Of a stretch of 64,000 bases of DNA, positions 1 to 7,292 are shown in pieces. The stretch comes from Candidatus Lutibacillus vidarii (GTDB lineage: Bacteria; Actinomycetota; Actinomycetes; Actinomycetales; Dermatophilaceae). Where the stretch lies: contig JADKGA010000001.1 in assembly GCA_016717165.1 (NCBI GenBank), positions 124,001 to 188,000 of the forward strand. The letters are read 5' to 3'. The position numbers and the translations under genes were made by a program. The notes beneath the pieces were generated by a model that ran no database searches, was not told the DNA's origin, and saw only the letters and a program-made list of their open reading frames with translations. The first letter of the stretch is position 1. Each line of letters begins with the position of its first letter.

Positions 1-9
1 CGCCGTCGT

Positions 10-80
10 CATACCCCTGGTTCTCGGTGGTGCCCGCGCGTGGCGCAGGCTGCGCACCCGGCGCCATACCCAGGGGTAGC
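10..80. promoter_or_regulatory. Inverted-repeat region upstream of the sigma-factor gene
   Basis: TACCCCTGG at 12-20 is repeated in inverted orientation as CCAGGGGTA at about 70-78. The right part also forms a short near-palindrome, TACCCAGGGGTA. It sits directly upstream of the sigma-factor gene and may be an operator, or belong to a gene left of the window. The ATACCC/GGGTA character resembles the operator upstream of csoR in this window, but the match is weaker. No gene is visible in positions 1-125. Confidence 0.3.
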
Positions 81-125
81 GCGAGGGCCCGGTAACGCCA
101 AGGGGGCCTGCGACGGAAAGGAGGC

Positions 126-731
126 ATGAGCATCCGAGACCCTGAACTTCGCGGGATCGCGACCGACCCGGACGCCTTCGAGGCGTTCTACCGGGAGCAT
201 GTCGGCGCGATCCAGCGGTTCGTCGCGCGGCGGGTCCACGACCCTGAGCAGGCGGCAGACCTCACCTCCGACATCGTCATGACCGTCATCAACCGGTCGT
301 CGGAGTACCGCCCGGAGCGTGGCCCGGCGATCGCCTGGGTCTTCGGGATCGCCCGCACCGTGGTGGCCGAGTCCCAGCGGCAGCGGTTCCGGGAACGGCG
401 GGCGGTGAACCGGTTCGCCGCGCTGCTGCCCCTCCAGCCGGACGCCATGGCCCGCGCGGTCGAACGGCTCGACGCCGAACGGCACAGCCGACGACTGTAT
501 GCCGCCATGGCCCGCCTTCCCGAGGGCCAACGTGCTGTGCTCGAGCTGGTCGCGCTCGACGGACTGAGCCCCGCCGAGGCGGCCGAGACGCTCGGCATCT
601 CCCTCGTCAGCGCCCGGGTGCGCCTGCACCGGGCCCGCGCCGCGATGCGGTCGCACCTGTCGCCCGAGCTGCCGGCTGGCGACGCCCCCTCTCCCTTGCC
701 GTCCCTGACTACCCAGGAGGTCCCGTCATGA
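126..731 (+). CDS. ECF-type RNA polymerase sigma factor
   Basis: A 201-residue sigma-70 family protein of the short extracytoplasmic-function type. Region 2 spans roughly residues 20-95 (FEAFYREHVGAIQRFVARRV, then the DPEQAADLTSDI stretch). Region 4 lies at about 125-180 with an LSPAEAAETLGISLVSARVRLHRAR helix-turn-helix. The start is well supported: an AAAGGAGG Shine-Dalgarno lies 2-9 nt upstream of the ATG. Its stop overlaps the next start by 4 bp (ATGA), so it is translationally coupled to a single-pass membrane protein, the usual sigma/anti-sigma arrangement. What signal it answers to cannot be seen. Confidence 0.9.
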   Translation: MSIRDPELRGIATDPDAFEAFYREHVGAIQRFVARRVHDPEQAADLTSDIVMTVINRSSEYRPERGPAIAWVFGIARTVVAESQRQRFRERRAVNRFAALLPLQPDAMARAVERLDAERHSRRLYAAMARLPEGQRAVLELVALDGLSPAEAAETLGISLVSARVRLHRARAAMRSHLSPELPAGDAPSPLPSLTTQEVPS

Positions 732-1420
732 CCACGTCCACCCGCCCCGCCCCCCACACCGAACCGCTGGACTCCTTCGAGACCGCCCTGCTCGCCATGC
801 TGCGAGCCGAGGTCGCCGAGCGTGCCGCGGCGCCCTCGGAGGTCGCCGCGCGGCCCGCCAGGTATCGGACCCGACGGGTCGTCGGCCTTGCGGCAGCAGC
901 GGCCGCCGTCGCCGTCGCCCTTCCGCTGACGAGGGGCACACCGGCATACGCGGTCGCGACCGAAGCCGACGGCGATGTTGTGGTGACGGTCGCGCGGCTG
1001 GACGACGCACCGGGGCTGGAGCAGGCCTTGCGCGACCACGGCGTGCCGGCGCGGGTCACCTTCGTGCCCGAGGGGAAGCAGTGCGACCCACGCGACAACC
1101 CGCCGGTGCCGCGGGGTGGGCCACTGGCGCTGGATGTCCGGGTGGATGCGGCGGGGCTGCACTTCACCGTCCCGGCAGGCTCGGTGGCGGCCGACCAGAC
1201 CCTGCTCGTCGACCTCAGCTCGCCGACCCCACTGCGCAGTCTTCCGGGAGGTCAGGCGGGGCTGGCGCTCGGGGCGTATGTCACGGCGAACCCGGCCACG
1301 CAGTGCCGGCTGATCGACTCCACCGCCATCGTGCCGGCCCCTGGTCAGGGGGAGCCGCGAAGGGAGACAGGCTCCGGCGGCTCGGCCGACTCGGGCTCCA
1401 CCTCCGCAACCGTCGGCTAA
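728..1420 (+). CDS. Membrane protein, probable anti-sigma factor or sigma-linked protein
   Basis: A 230-residue protein overlapping the sigma-factor stop by 4 bp. Residues 1-50 are charged and cytoplasmic-looking, residues about 53-68 (VVGLAAAAAAVAVALP) form one membrane segment, and the rest is probably extracytoplasmic with two cysteines and a Gly/Ser-rich tail. I see no clear zinc-binding HxxxCxxC anti-sigma motif. The assignment as regulator of the sigma factor therefore rests on gene coupling and topology only. Confidence 0.6.
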   Translation: MTTSTRPAPHTEPLDSFETALLAMLRAEVAERAAAPSEVAARPARYRTRRVVGLAAAAAAVAVALPLTRGTPAYAVATEADGDVVVTVARLDDAPGLEQALRDHGVPARVTFVPEGKQCDPRDNPPVPRGGPLALDVRVDAAGLHFTVPAGSVAADQTLLVDLSSPTPLRSLPGGQAGLALGAYVTANPATQCRLIDSTAIVPAPGQGEPRRETGSGGSADSGSTSATVG

Positions 1421-1521
1421 GCGGCCTGAGCCGGTGAGGTGGTGAGCCGGTGAGCCGGTGGGCCGGGTCGGCTGGTCGCTCGCCTTCCGCGAAGGCGGCG
1501 GTATGCCGGCCCGGCCCCCAC

Positions 1522-2008
1522 TCAGGTCAGCGGATGGCCGATCTGCTCGCGGATCTCGTCGATCGCGCCCCACTCGTTGACGTGCATCCCGGCTGCGACC
1601 ACGCCACCGCTGACCCAGTAGGCCCGCCACGATCCGCAGGACGGGTCGCCCGAGATGACAACCGAGGTGTCGGCGTCTGCAGCGGCATACCCGACGTACT
1701 CCATGCCGAGGTCGTACTGGTCGGTGAAGAAGTAGGGGAGCCGCTCGTAGCGCTCCTCCGCGCCGAGGAGGTTCTGGGCGGCGACCTTTGCCTGCTCGAT
1801 CGCGGTGTCCCAGTGCTCGACCCGGACGCGGCGGCGCAGGACCGGGTGGTCGTGGTTGGCGACATCACCGACGGCGTAGACGAAGGGGTCGGAGGTGCGC
1901 AGCGTGGCGTCGACGAGGACCCCGTTGTCGACCGCGAGCCCGGCCGCCTCGGCCAGCGCCACCGAGGGGGTAACGCCGACGCCGACGACGACGAGGCCCG
2001 TCGAGGTG
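1522..2008 (-). pseudogene. 3' fragment of an FAD-dependent ferredoxin-reductase-like gene
   Basis: The frame reads TGLVVVGVGVTPSVALAEAAGLAVDNG, then the conserved RTSDPFVYAVGDVANHDHP and DQYDLGMEYVGYA blocks. These are the second NAD/FAD half and the C-terminal reductase domain of class I ferredoxin/rubredoxin reductases. A full family member is about 400 residues; only about 160 remain. The N-terminal FAD-binding GxGxxG half is missing. Upstream the frame runs straight into folE sequence in another frame, at a GTCGTCGTC run. The first usable start inside it is a GTG at 1962, giving 146 residues. Probably non-functional remnant or assembly collapse. Confidence 0.75.
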
Positions 2009-2473
2009 CGTGGCGATCTCGCTGGTCAGCCGCTCCTGGGTCTGCGGGCGCCGGGCGAAGAACTCCACGGTGCGGGCGAACTTCGACAGCCCGAGGATCC
2101 GCGCGCCCGGCAGATAGCCGACGTGCGCGACACCGACGAAGGGCAGCAGGTGGTGCTCGCACACCGAGCGCACCGGGATGTCGCGGACGACGACGAGCTC
2201 GTCGTAGCCCGCGTCGTTGGCGAAGGTCGTCATCTCGAACTCCGGCACGGTGAGCATCTCGAGGTAGGCCCGGATGAACCGCCCGGGGGTGTCGACCATC
2301 GCCTCGGTCTCGATCGGCAGGCCGAGTGCGGTCATCAGCTCGGTGGCGGCCGCCTCGGCGCGGCCGACGTCGACCAGGGTGGGGTGTGCGGCGACCCGGC
2401 AGCGGTGGGGCCGGGACGGAAGGTATGCCGACCGCGGCTCTCGGGTGGCCGGCGGGCTGATGGCCTGGGACAT
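1865..2473 (-). pseudogene. folE: GTP cyclohydrolase I, truncated at the C terminus
   Basis: Residues 30-158 are a clear GTP cyclohydrolase I (first step of tetrahydrofolate/pterin synthesis): VDTPGRFIRAYLEML, SVCEHHLLPF with two zinc ligands (Cys, His), and LSKFARTVEFFARRPQTQERLTSEIA. After HLDG the frame becomes an Arg-rich artefact read over the ferredoxin-reductase fragment. The last 50-60 family residues are lost, including the EAEHxCM segment with the third zinc ligand. The product is expected to be inactive. The ATG at 2473 has an AGCGAGG-like ribosome site. A functional folE probably exists elsewhere; that is inference. Confidence 0.8.
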
Positions 2474-2502
2474 CTCGACCTCGCTTTCTCACGGAGACTG
2501 GG

Positions 2503-2536
2503 GTTGACGTTAGGCGCACGAGATTCTAAAGTCAAC
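2503..2536. promoter_or_regulatory. Inverted-repeat operator between folE and the HTH regulator
   Basis: GTTGACGTTAG (2503-2513) and CTAAAGTCAAC (2526-2536) are inverted copies matching at 10 of 11 positions around a 12-bp spacer. It sits in the 93-bp divergent spacer between folE and the regulator gene, so the regulator is the obvious candidate to bind it. The region is locally AT-rich compared with its neighbours. Confidence 0.6.
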
Positions 2537-2566
2537 AAAGCAATCCGATAGAGATCAGGACCAGCC

Positions 2567-3238
2567 ATGACTGACGCAGCCCGGACCCTCGGGGGCATCG
2601 GCGCGCTCGCCGAGCCGGTGCGCCGGGCCCTCTACGAGTGCGTCGTGGCCAGTGCGGAACCGCTCGGACGCGAACAGGCCGCCGAGGCCGTCGGGGTCCC
2701 GCTGCATACCGCGAAGTTCCACCTCGACCGGCTCGTCGACGACGGGCTGCTCGACGTCGAGTACCGCCGGCTGTCCGGGCGCACCGGGCCGGGGGCGGGT
2801 CGGCCGGCGAAGCTCTACCGTCGCTCGGCGCGCGAGTTCGCCGTCTCCTTCCCGCCCCGGCACTACGACCTCGCTGGGCAGATCCTCGCCCACGCCGTCG
2901 ACCGGGCCGGCGATGGCGCCGCCCTGGACAGCGCGTTGAGCGAGGCGGCGCAGCGGGCGGCATACCGCGTCGTCGCGAGCCGACCCCCTGCCGAGGCGCC
3001 CGGCGAGCGGGTCGACGAGGTCCTCGCCGGGCTCGGGTACGAACCGCGCGCGGAGGCGAGCGGGCTGCGCCTGGTCAACTGCCCCTTCCACGCCCTCGCG
3101 CAGGAGCACACCGCTCTGGTCTGCGGGGTCAACCGCACCTTCGTCCAGGGGCTGCTCGACGCCTTGGGACGCACCGACGTCGAGGCATGCCTCACGCCCA
3201 CCCCGGGGCAGTGCTGCGTGACGGTCCGCCCGGTGTAG
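2567..3238 (+). CDS. HTH transcriptional regulator with C-terminal cysteine cluster
   Basis: A 223-residue protein with an N-terminal winged helix-turn-helix (residues 8-75: EPVRRALYECVVA..GREQAAEAVGVPLHTAKFHLDRLVDDGLL), the layout of the COG2345/SufR-type regulators. The C-terminal half holds NCPFH, a second Cys 14 residues on, then CLTPTPGQCC. SufR-type proteins bind an iron-sulfur cluster with such cysteines; metal or cluster binding here is inference. It is divergent from folE across an inverted-repeat operator, suggesting it controls that damaged locus and itself. The ATG has an AGGA site 7 nt upstream. Confidence 0.75.
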   Translation: MTDAARTLGGIGALAEPVRRALYECVVASAEPLGREQAAEAVGVPLHTAKFHLDRLVDDGLLDVEYRRLSGRTGPGAGRPAKLYRRSAREFAVSFPPRHYDLAGQILAHAVDRAGDGAALDSALSEAAQRAAYRVVASRPPAEAPGERVDEVLAGLGYEPRAEASGLRLVNCPFHALAQEHTALVCGVNRTFVQGLLDALGRTDVEACLTPTPGQCCVTVRPV

Positions 3239-3259
3239 CTCCGCGGCGGCATCGCCGGT

Positions 3260-4459
3260 TCAGTGCACTGCGGCGGTATGCCGGTGTGCACTCCGATGCT
3301 GGGCCAGCTGCTGGATGACGAGCAGGACGACGAGAACCGGCACGAGGACGTACGCCCACCGCAACCCCACGCCATCGGCGACCCGCCCGAGGATCTGCGG
3401 CGAGACCGTGATCGCCGTACCGGAGGCCACCGCCCCCCAGCGCGATCCGGCGTCCGGGGTCGCCGACGCCCCGATGAGCTGGGTCAGTGTCTGCGGGTAG
3501 AGCGGAGCGACCCCGAGACCGGCGACCACCAACCAGGCGAAGGCCAGGCCGACCGACGGGGCGCTCGAGAAGCCGGCGAAGCCCCCGACGACGAGCAGAG
3601 CGGCTGCAGCGATGAGCCGGCCCGGGCTGGCGAGCCGGTCCGCCGCCGCGCTGACGAGCCGACCCAGAGCCATCCCGCCGACGAAGAAGAGCGGGCCGAG
3701 GGCGGCTGTCGCCTCGGTCGTGGCGTGCCAGTCCCGGATGGCCACACCACTCCACAGCGTGAAGGCGAACTCGACCATGACCGCGAGGACGACGCCGAAC
3801 CAGGCCAGTAGCACCGGGGCGTTCGCGTGCGGTGCGCGCACGACAGCCATCGCGGCGGCGTCCGTCGCGTCGGGGCGGCGGGGGCGGCTTGGGGGCACGG
3901 CGCGCCAGCCCCCGAAGCCCAGCGTGGCGAGCAGCGCCATCGGGGCGAGATAGCCGACCCGCCACCCGAGCCCGCTCGAGACGGCCAGCGAGACGGCGGG
4001 CGGGGCCGCCATACCGGCACAGACACTGAGCGCATTGGCCTCGGTGAGGGCCCGACGCAGCCGGTCGGGGTGCGCGCCCGCCAGTGCGGCGGGGACGGCG
4101 ACGACAACCAGCGCACCGCCGAGGCCGATGACCGCGAGCCCAGCGACCACCGTCTGGGGGGCCGGCAGCGCGGCCAGTGCTGTACCCGCGACGATGAGCG
4201 CGCCGGCGAGGGCAAGCATCCGGGCGGGCCCGACCCGCCGCAGCACCGCACCGCCAACCAGACCCACCGCGACGAACCACAGCGCGAACAGGGTCGGCAG
4301 CCCAGCGAGCAGCCCCGGGCTGACCCCGAGCTCGCTCTGCAGGACCGGCAGCACCGCACCCAAACCGACCAGGGCGAAGCCGAGCGCGCCGAGCATGCCG
4401 AATGCCCGCAGGGTCGTCGGCGTGCGCCACGTCCGGTCCTGCCGCGCCGCACTCGTCAC
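3260..4459 (-). CDS. MFS transporter
   Basis: A 399-residue protein with about twelve hydrophobic segments and major-facilitator character (GxLxxRVGPARMLALAGALIV after the second pair of helices). Substrate cannot be read from the sequence; the overall pattern resembles CynX/NimT-type exporters. The GTG at 4459 is chosen because a TATCGT hexamer ends 7 nt before it, consistent with leaderless transcription. An upstream GTG at 4504 would place the start inside a palindromic repeat and is unlikely. It is convergent with the HTH regulator gene to its left. Confidence 0.8.
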   Translation of the reverse strand: MTSAARQDRTWRTPTTLRAFGMLGALGFALVGLGAVLPVLQSELGVSPGLLAGLPTLFALWFVAVGLVGGAVLRRVGPARMLALAGALIVAGTALAALPAPQTVVAGLAVIGLGGALVVVAVPAALAGAHPDRLRRALTEANALSVCAGMAAPPAVSLAVSSGLGWRVGYLAPMALLATLGFGGWRAVPPSRPRRPDATDAAAMAVVRAPHANAPVLLAWFGVVLAVMVEFAFTLWSGVAIRDWHATTEATAALGPLFFVGGMALGRLVSAAADRLASPGRLIAAAALLVVGGFAGFSSAPSVGLAFAWLVVAGLGVAPLYPQTLTQLIGASATPDAGSRWGAVASGTAITVSPQILGRVADGVGLRWAYVLVPVLVVLLVIQQLAQHRSAHRHTAAVH

Positions 4460-4483
4460 GCCCGGCACGATAGCCCCGGACCT

Positions 4484-4554
4484 CACCAAGGGTGGGAAAG
4501 GCACCGTATGGCGGTCGTTGCGGTCGCCTTAGCGTGCTTTTCCCACCCTTGGTG
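4484..4554. repeat. Palindromic intergenic repeat, family A copy 1
   Basis: Arms CACCAAGGGTGGGAAA (4484-4499) and TTTCCCACCCTTGGTG (about 4539-4554) are perfect inverted copies, with inner partly paired GCACCGTATGGCG / CGCCTTAGCGTGC. The element is about 71 bp and lies between two leftward genes. Two more copies occur at 30818 and 31989. It has no T-tract after the stem, so it is not a typical rho-independent terminator. Confidence 0.85.
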
Positions 4555-4569
4555 GCGGGTTCGGTCCGC

Positions 4570-5538
4570 TCAGGCCGCGTGCGCCTTGTCCGCTCGGCCC
4601 GGGACCAGGGTGAGGACTAGGCCGACCAGGGCCCAGATCGCGAGCACGAGCAGCGGCCTGGCGGCCCCGGCGCCGTCGAAGAAGGCCACCGAGCGCAGCG
4701 CGCTGTTGACCGCTCCGGGCGGCAGCAGCTGGCCGAGCGCTCCCCACCCGGTGGGCAGCAGCTCGGGCGCGCTGCTGGCCGCCGAGAGCGCATTGCCGAA
4801 GAGCATGACGAGGGCAGCTCCGAGCCCCAGGCCACGAGCGCCGAGGAGCGTTTCGAGCCCGAGCACCGAGAAGGAGACGGCGGCGATCCCGAGCGTCAGG
4901 ACCCCCGCGTTGGCCAGGAGCGAGCCGGTCAACGAGCCGAGCCAGCCCTGAAGCAGCGCCGCGAGGACGAAACCGCCGACGACGGCGAAGATCCCCGCTG
5001 TCACGACCCGCCAGATCCGTTGCCGCAGCAGCATGGTGCCCGCGGCCGCGCACGCCAGCCCGCCGAGGACGATCGGGAGCAGGCCGGCGACCAGCCCGGC
5101 GCCACGCGGGTCGCTCGGCGGCAAGGGCACGACATCGGTCGTCGTCACGGCGACCTGCTGCGCGGCGCCGAGCTTGGCCCCGACCTGGGTGAGCAGCTGG
5201 GCGACGACCGGAGAGCGGGCCGAGGTGACCAGCACCTCGGCGCCGGTCGGCCCGACGACGATGGCGCCATACGCCCGCTGGTCGCGGACCGCGGACTCGG
5301 CCTGGGCGCGGTCGCCGACCGCGCTGACCTGGAAGGCGCCGGGCATGGCCTGACCCAGCGCCCCGCTCACCGGCCCGACGGCCTGCGCCGGACCGGCGAC
5401 GACGATCGGGACGTCCTTGGGGGCGGCGGTGGCGGCGGGCCAGGCGAACAGGCTGAGCATCGCGGCTAGCAGGGCGGTGAGGCCCAGGGCAAGGCCGGTG
5501 GCGAGAGCGGCGGGCGGTCGTGCGGTTGGACCGGACAT
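4570..5538 (-). CDS. Membrane exporter-like protein (YhgE/Pip or ABC-2 type topology)
   Basis: A 322-residue protein: one N-terminal membrane segment (residues 12-35), a soluble loop of about 120 residues, then five or six membrane segments (about residues 150-320). This is the layout of YhgE/Pip-like and ABC-2-type membrane proteins, which in Actinobacteria are often drug or lipid exporter parts controlled by a neighbouring TetR. Start chosen at 5538 because AAGGAG lies 6 nt upstream; a longer frame from 5592 has no such support. Divergent from a TetR regulator with two inverted repeats between them. Substrate unknown. Confidence 0.65.
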   Translation of the reverse strand: MSGPTARPPAALATGLALGLTALLAAMLSLFAWPAATAAPKDVPIVVAGPAQAVGPVSGALGQAMPGAFQVSAVGDRAQAESAVRDQRAYGAIVVGPTGAEVLVTSARSPVVAQLLTQVGAKLGAAQQVAVTTTDVVPLPPSDPRGAGLVAGLLPIVLGGLACAAAGTMLLRQRIWRVVTAGIFAVVGGFVLAALLQGWLGSLTGSLLANAGVLTLGIAAVSFSVLGLETLLGARGLGLGAALVMLFGNALSAASSAPELLPTGWGALGQLLPPGAVNSALRSVAFFDGAGAARPLLVLAIWALVGLVLTLVPGRADKAHAA

Positions 5539-5550
5539 GGGTGGCTCCTT

Positions 5551-5574
5551 CAAAACGAGAGTATGTTCGGTTTG
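5551..5574. promoter_or_regulatory. Probable TetR operator 1
   Basis: CAAAACGA (5551-5558) and TCGGTTTG (5567-5574) are inverted copies with one mismatch around an 8-bp spacer. The element lies 13 bp upstream of the membrane-protein start, where a repressor could block its promoter. Confidence 0.55.
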
Positions 5575-5605
5575 TATCCAGGATGCACCCACTAGGCTGA
5601 CCCGT

Positions 5606-5624
5606 CAAACAGAACGTCTATTTG
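5606..5624. promoter_or_regulatory. Probable TetR operator 2
   Basis: CAAACAGA-ACG-TCTATTTG is an inverted repeat with 8-bp arms (7 of 8 paired) and a 3-bp spacer, in the same divergent spacer and 32 bp before the TetR start. Its CAAA...TTTG ends match those of operator 1. Confidence 0.6.
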
Positions 5625-5644
5625 GTATGTCGCTGACCTCGGCA

Positions 5645-5650
5645 TACGAT
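5645..5650 (+). promoter_or_regulatory. Leaderless-type -10 box of the TetR gene
   Basis: TACGAT ends 6 nt before the ATG at 5657, so transcription would begin at the start codon. Confidence 0.5.
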
Positions 5651-5656
5651 CGGGGC

Positions 5657-6262
5657 ATGCCCCGGCTGACGCCCGAACGACGCGCCATGCGTCGCGACCA
5701 GGTGCTGCGAGCGGCGGTGCGCTGCGTCATCCGGTCCGGCTTCCAGGGCCTGACGATGAGCGAGGTCATCGCCGAGTCCGGGCTCTCCGCCGGGGCGGTC
5801 TACGGGTACTTCGCGTCCAAGGACGTCTTGCTCGCCGCGGTGGCCGACCAGCAGCTGGGCGGGCTCGACGCGGTGCTCGACGACTTCCTCCGCGCCAGCA
5901 CGAGCGGCCCTCCCGCGACTCCGGCCGAGGTGCTCCGGGCCCTGACCGAGGTGGTCACCGCGATGAAGCACACTCCGGACGGGGACCTCTCGGTGGCCAT
6001 CGTCCAGGTCTGGGGCGAGGCCGTTCTCGGGGGCACGGTCCGCGACATCATGCGGCCGCGGCTGCACGAGGTCGAGTCGCGGCTGGTCCTTCTCGCCGAG
6101 CGCTGGCGCGCCGCTGGCCTGACCCGCCCCGACTCCGACCCGAGGCATGTCGCGCGGGTGGTCATGGCGCTGCTGCCCGGCTACATGCTCCAGCAGCTGG
6201 TCCTCGACGGGCTGCCGTCCGCGGACTTCGCCGCCGGGCTCGCCGCCCTGACGCAGCGCTGA
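5657..6262 (+). CDS. TetR/AcrR family transcriptional regulator
   Basis: A 201-residue regulator. The N-terminal DNA-binding domain is clear: RDQVLRAAVRCVIRSGFQGLTMSEVIAESGLSAGAVYGYFASKDVLLAAVADQ (residues 12-65). The C-terminal helical ligand domain is TetR-like. Start at 5657 is supported by the TACGAT box; an in-frame ATG at 5627 is an alternative that would overlap operator 2. Divergence from the membrane exporter and two operator-like repeats point to local repression released by a ligand, probably an exported compound. Confidence 0.88.
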   Translation: MPRLTPERRAMRRDQVLRAAVRCVIRSGFQGLTMSEVIAESGLSAGAVYGYFASKDVLLAAVADQQLGGLDAVLDDFLRASTSGPPATPAEVLRALTEVVTAMKHTPDGDLSVAIVQVWGEAVLGGTVRDIMRPRLHEVESRLVLLAERWRAAGLTRPDSDPRHVARVVMALLPGYMLQQLVLDGLPSADFAAGLAALTQR

Positions 6263-6357
6263 CCGAGCGACGGCGCAGCGCTGACCGAGGACTCCTCGGC
6301 GCGGGCTGGCGCCACCCGCATCCCCCTCACCCCGGCTGGCCTGGCATGCTCTGCGCC

Positions 6358-6822
6358 ATGAGCGATGACGGACTCACCGTGCAGCAGCGCCTCGACCCCT
6401 TCGGTCCGGCGGCCGCGATCGTCCTCAGTGACGACGAGGTCGCCGCGCTCGGTGGCGGGAAGCGCGCCGCAGTCCGGGTCACCATCGACGGCCGGTCCGC
6501 CCGCCTGCGCCTGGCCGTCATGGGTGGGCAGAATGTCATCGGGCTGAGCAAGGCGGCCCGCGCGGAGCTGGGGGTGGAGACCGGCGCCGAGGTCACCGCA
6601 CAGATCGCGCTCGACGAGGCACCCCGCGAGGTCGAGGTGCCCGAGGAGCTCGCCGTGGCGCTCGCCGGGGACCCGGAGGCGGGGGCGGCATACCAGCGGC
6701 TCGCCTTCACCCACCGCAAGGAGTACGCCGTCTGGGTGGCCGAGGCGAAGCGGCCGCAGACTCGGACGAGGCGGGTCGAGCAAGCCCTAGCGATGCTCAA
6801 GGACGGTCGCACCCGATCCTGA
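6358..6822 (+). CDS. DUF1905/YdeI-type protein
   Basis: A 154-residue soluble protein. Residues 1-85 resemble DUF1905 (KRAAVRVTIDGRSARLRLAVMGGQNVIGLSKAARAELGV), a small beta-barrel. Residues 95-150 match the YdeI/OmpD-associated C-terminal pattern (LAGDPEAGAAYQRLAFTHRKEYAVWVAEAKRPQTRTRRVEQALAML). Members are often annotated as bacteriocin-protection-like, but the biochemical role is unknown. It stands alone, with the next gene in the same direction 46 bp away. Confidence 0.75.
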   Translation: MSDDGLTVQQRLDPFGPAAAIVLSDDEVAALGGGKRAAVRVTIDGRSARLRLAVMGGQNVIGLSKAARAELGVETGAEVTAQIALDEAPREVEVPEELAVALAGDPEAGAAYQRLAFTHRKEYAVWVAEAKRPQTRTRRVEQALAMLKDGRTRS

Positions 6823-6868
6823 CCGTTGGCCCAGGGCTCGACGCGGCGCTGCGGCATACTCGCTGTCC

Positions 6869-7204
6869 ATGGGGTATGACGCAGTGCTGGCGGACCGGAT
6901 CCGCACCATCCTCACCGGCGAGTCCGGCCTGACCGAACGGGGCATGTTCGGTGGGCGCGGGTTCATGCTCGACGGCCATATGGCGGCCGCGGCGAGCAGC
7001 ACCGGTGGGCTGCTGCTGCGCATCGACCCGTCCCGGGCCGGCGAGCTCGTCGACGGTGATCTCGTACAGCGATACGAGATGGGTGGGCGCGCGATGGACG
7101 GCTGGCTCGACGTCCGGGCCGAGCGGGTCGCCACCGACGAGGCGCTGCGCGAGTGGGTCGGGCATGGCGTGAGCTACGTCCGCAGCCTGCCGCCGAAGGG
7201 GTAG
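6869..7204 (+). CDS. TfoX N-terminal domain protein
   Basis: A 111-residue protein matching the TfoX N-terminal domain: YDAVLADRIRTILTGESGLTERGMFGGRGFMLDGHMAAA, then the typical LLLRIDPSRAGELV and MGGRAMDGWLDV. In Gammaproteobacteria TfoX controls competence, but stand-alone actinobacterial copies of this domain have no established role. The ATG follows a CATACT hexamer by 8 nt. Confidence 0.8.
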   Translation: MGYDAVLADRIRTILTGESGLTERGMFGGRGFMLDGHMAAAASSTGGLLLRIDPSRAGELVDGDLVQRYEMGGRAMDGWLDVRAERVATDEALREWVGHGVSYVRSLPPKG

Positions 7205-7210
7205 GCCCCC

Positions 7211-7254
7211 GCCTGGGCCCGGCCTGGGCCCGGCCAGGGCCCGGCCAGGGCCCG
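7211..7254. repeat. 11-bp GC-only tandem repeat
   Basis: Four tandem 11-bp units of GCCTGGGCCCG / GCCAGGGCCCG fill the spacer before the GH13 gene. Each unit contains the self-complementary GGGCCC, so the block can fold in several ways. Confidence 0.8.
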
Positions 7255-7279
7255 GCCGGAGCGCGGTGACGTGGCGGAA

Positions 7280-7285
7280 TAGAGT
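7280..7285 (+). promoter_or_regulatory. Leaderless-type -10 box of the GH13 gene
   Basis: TAGAGT ends 7 nt before the ATG at 7293. Confidence 0.5.
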
Positions 7286-7292
7286 CTGCGCC

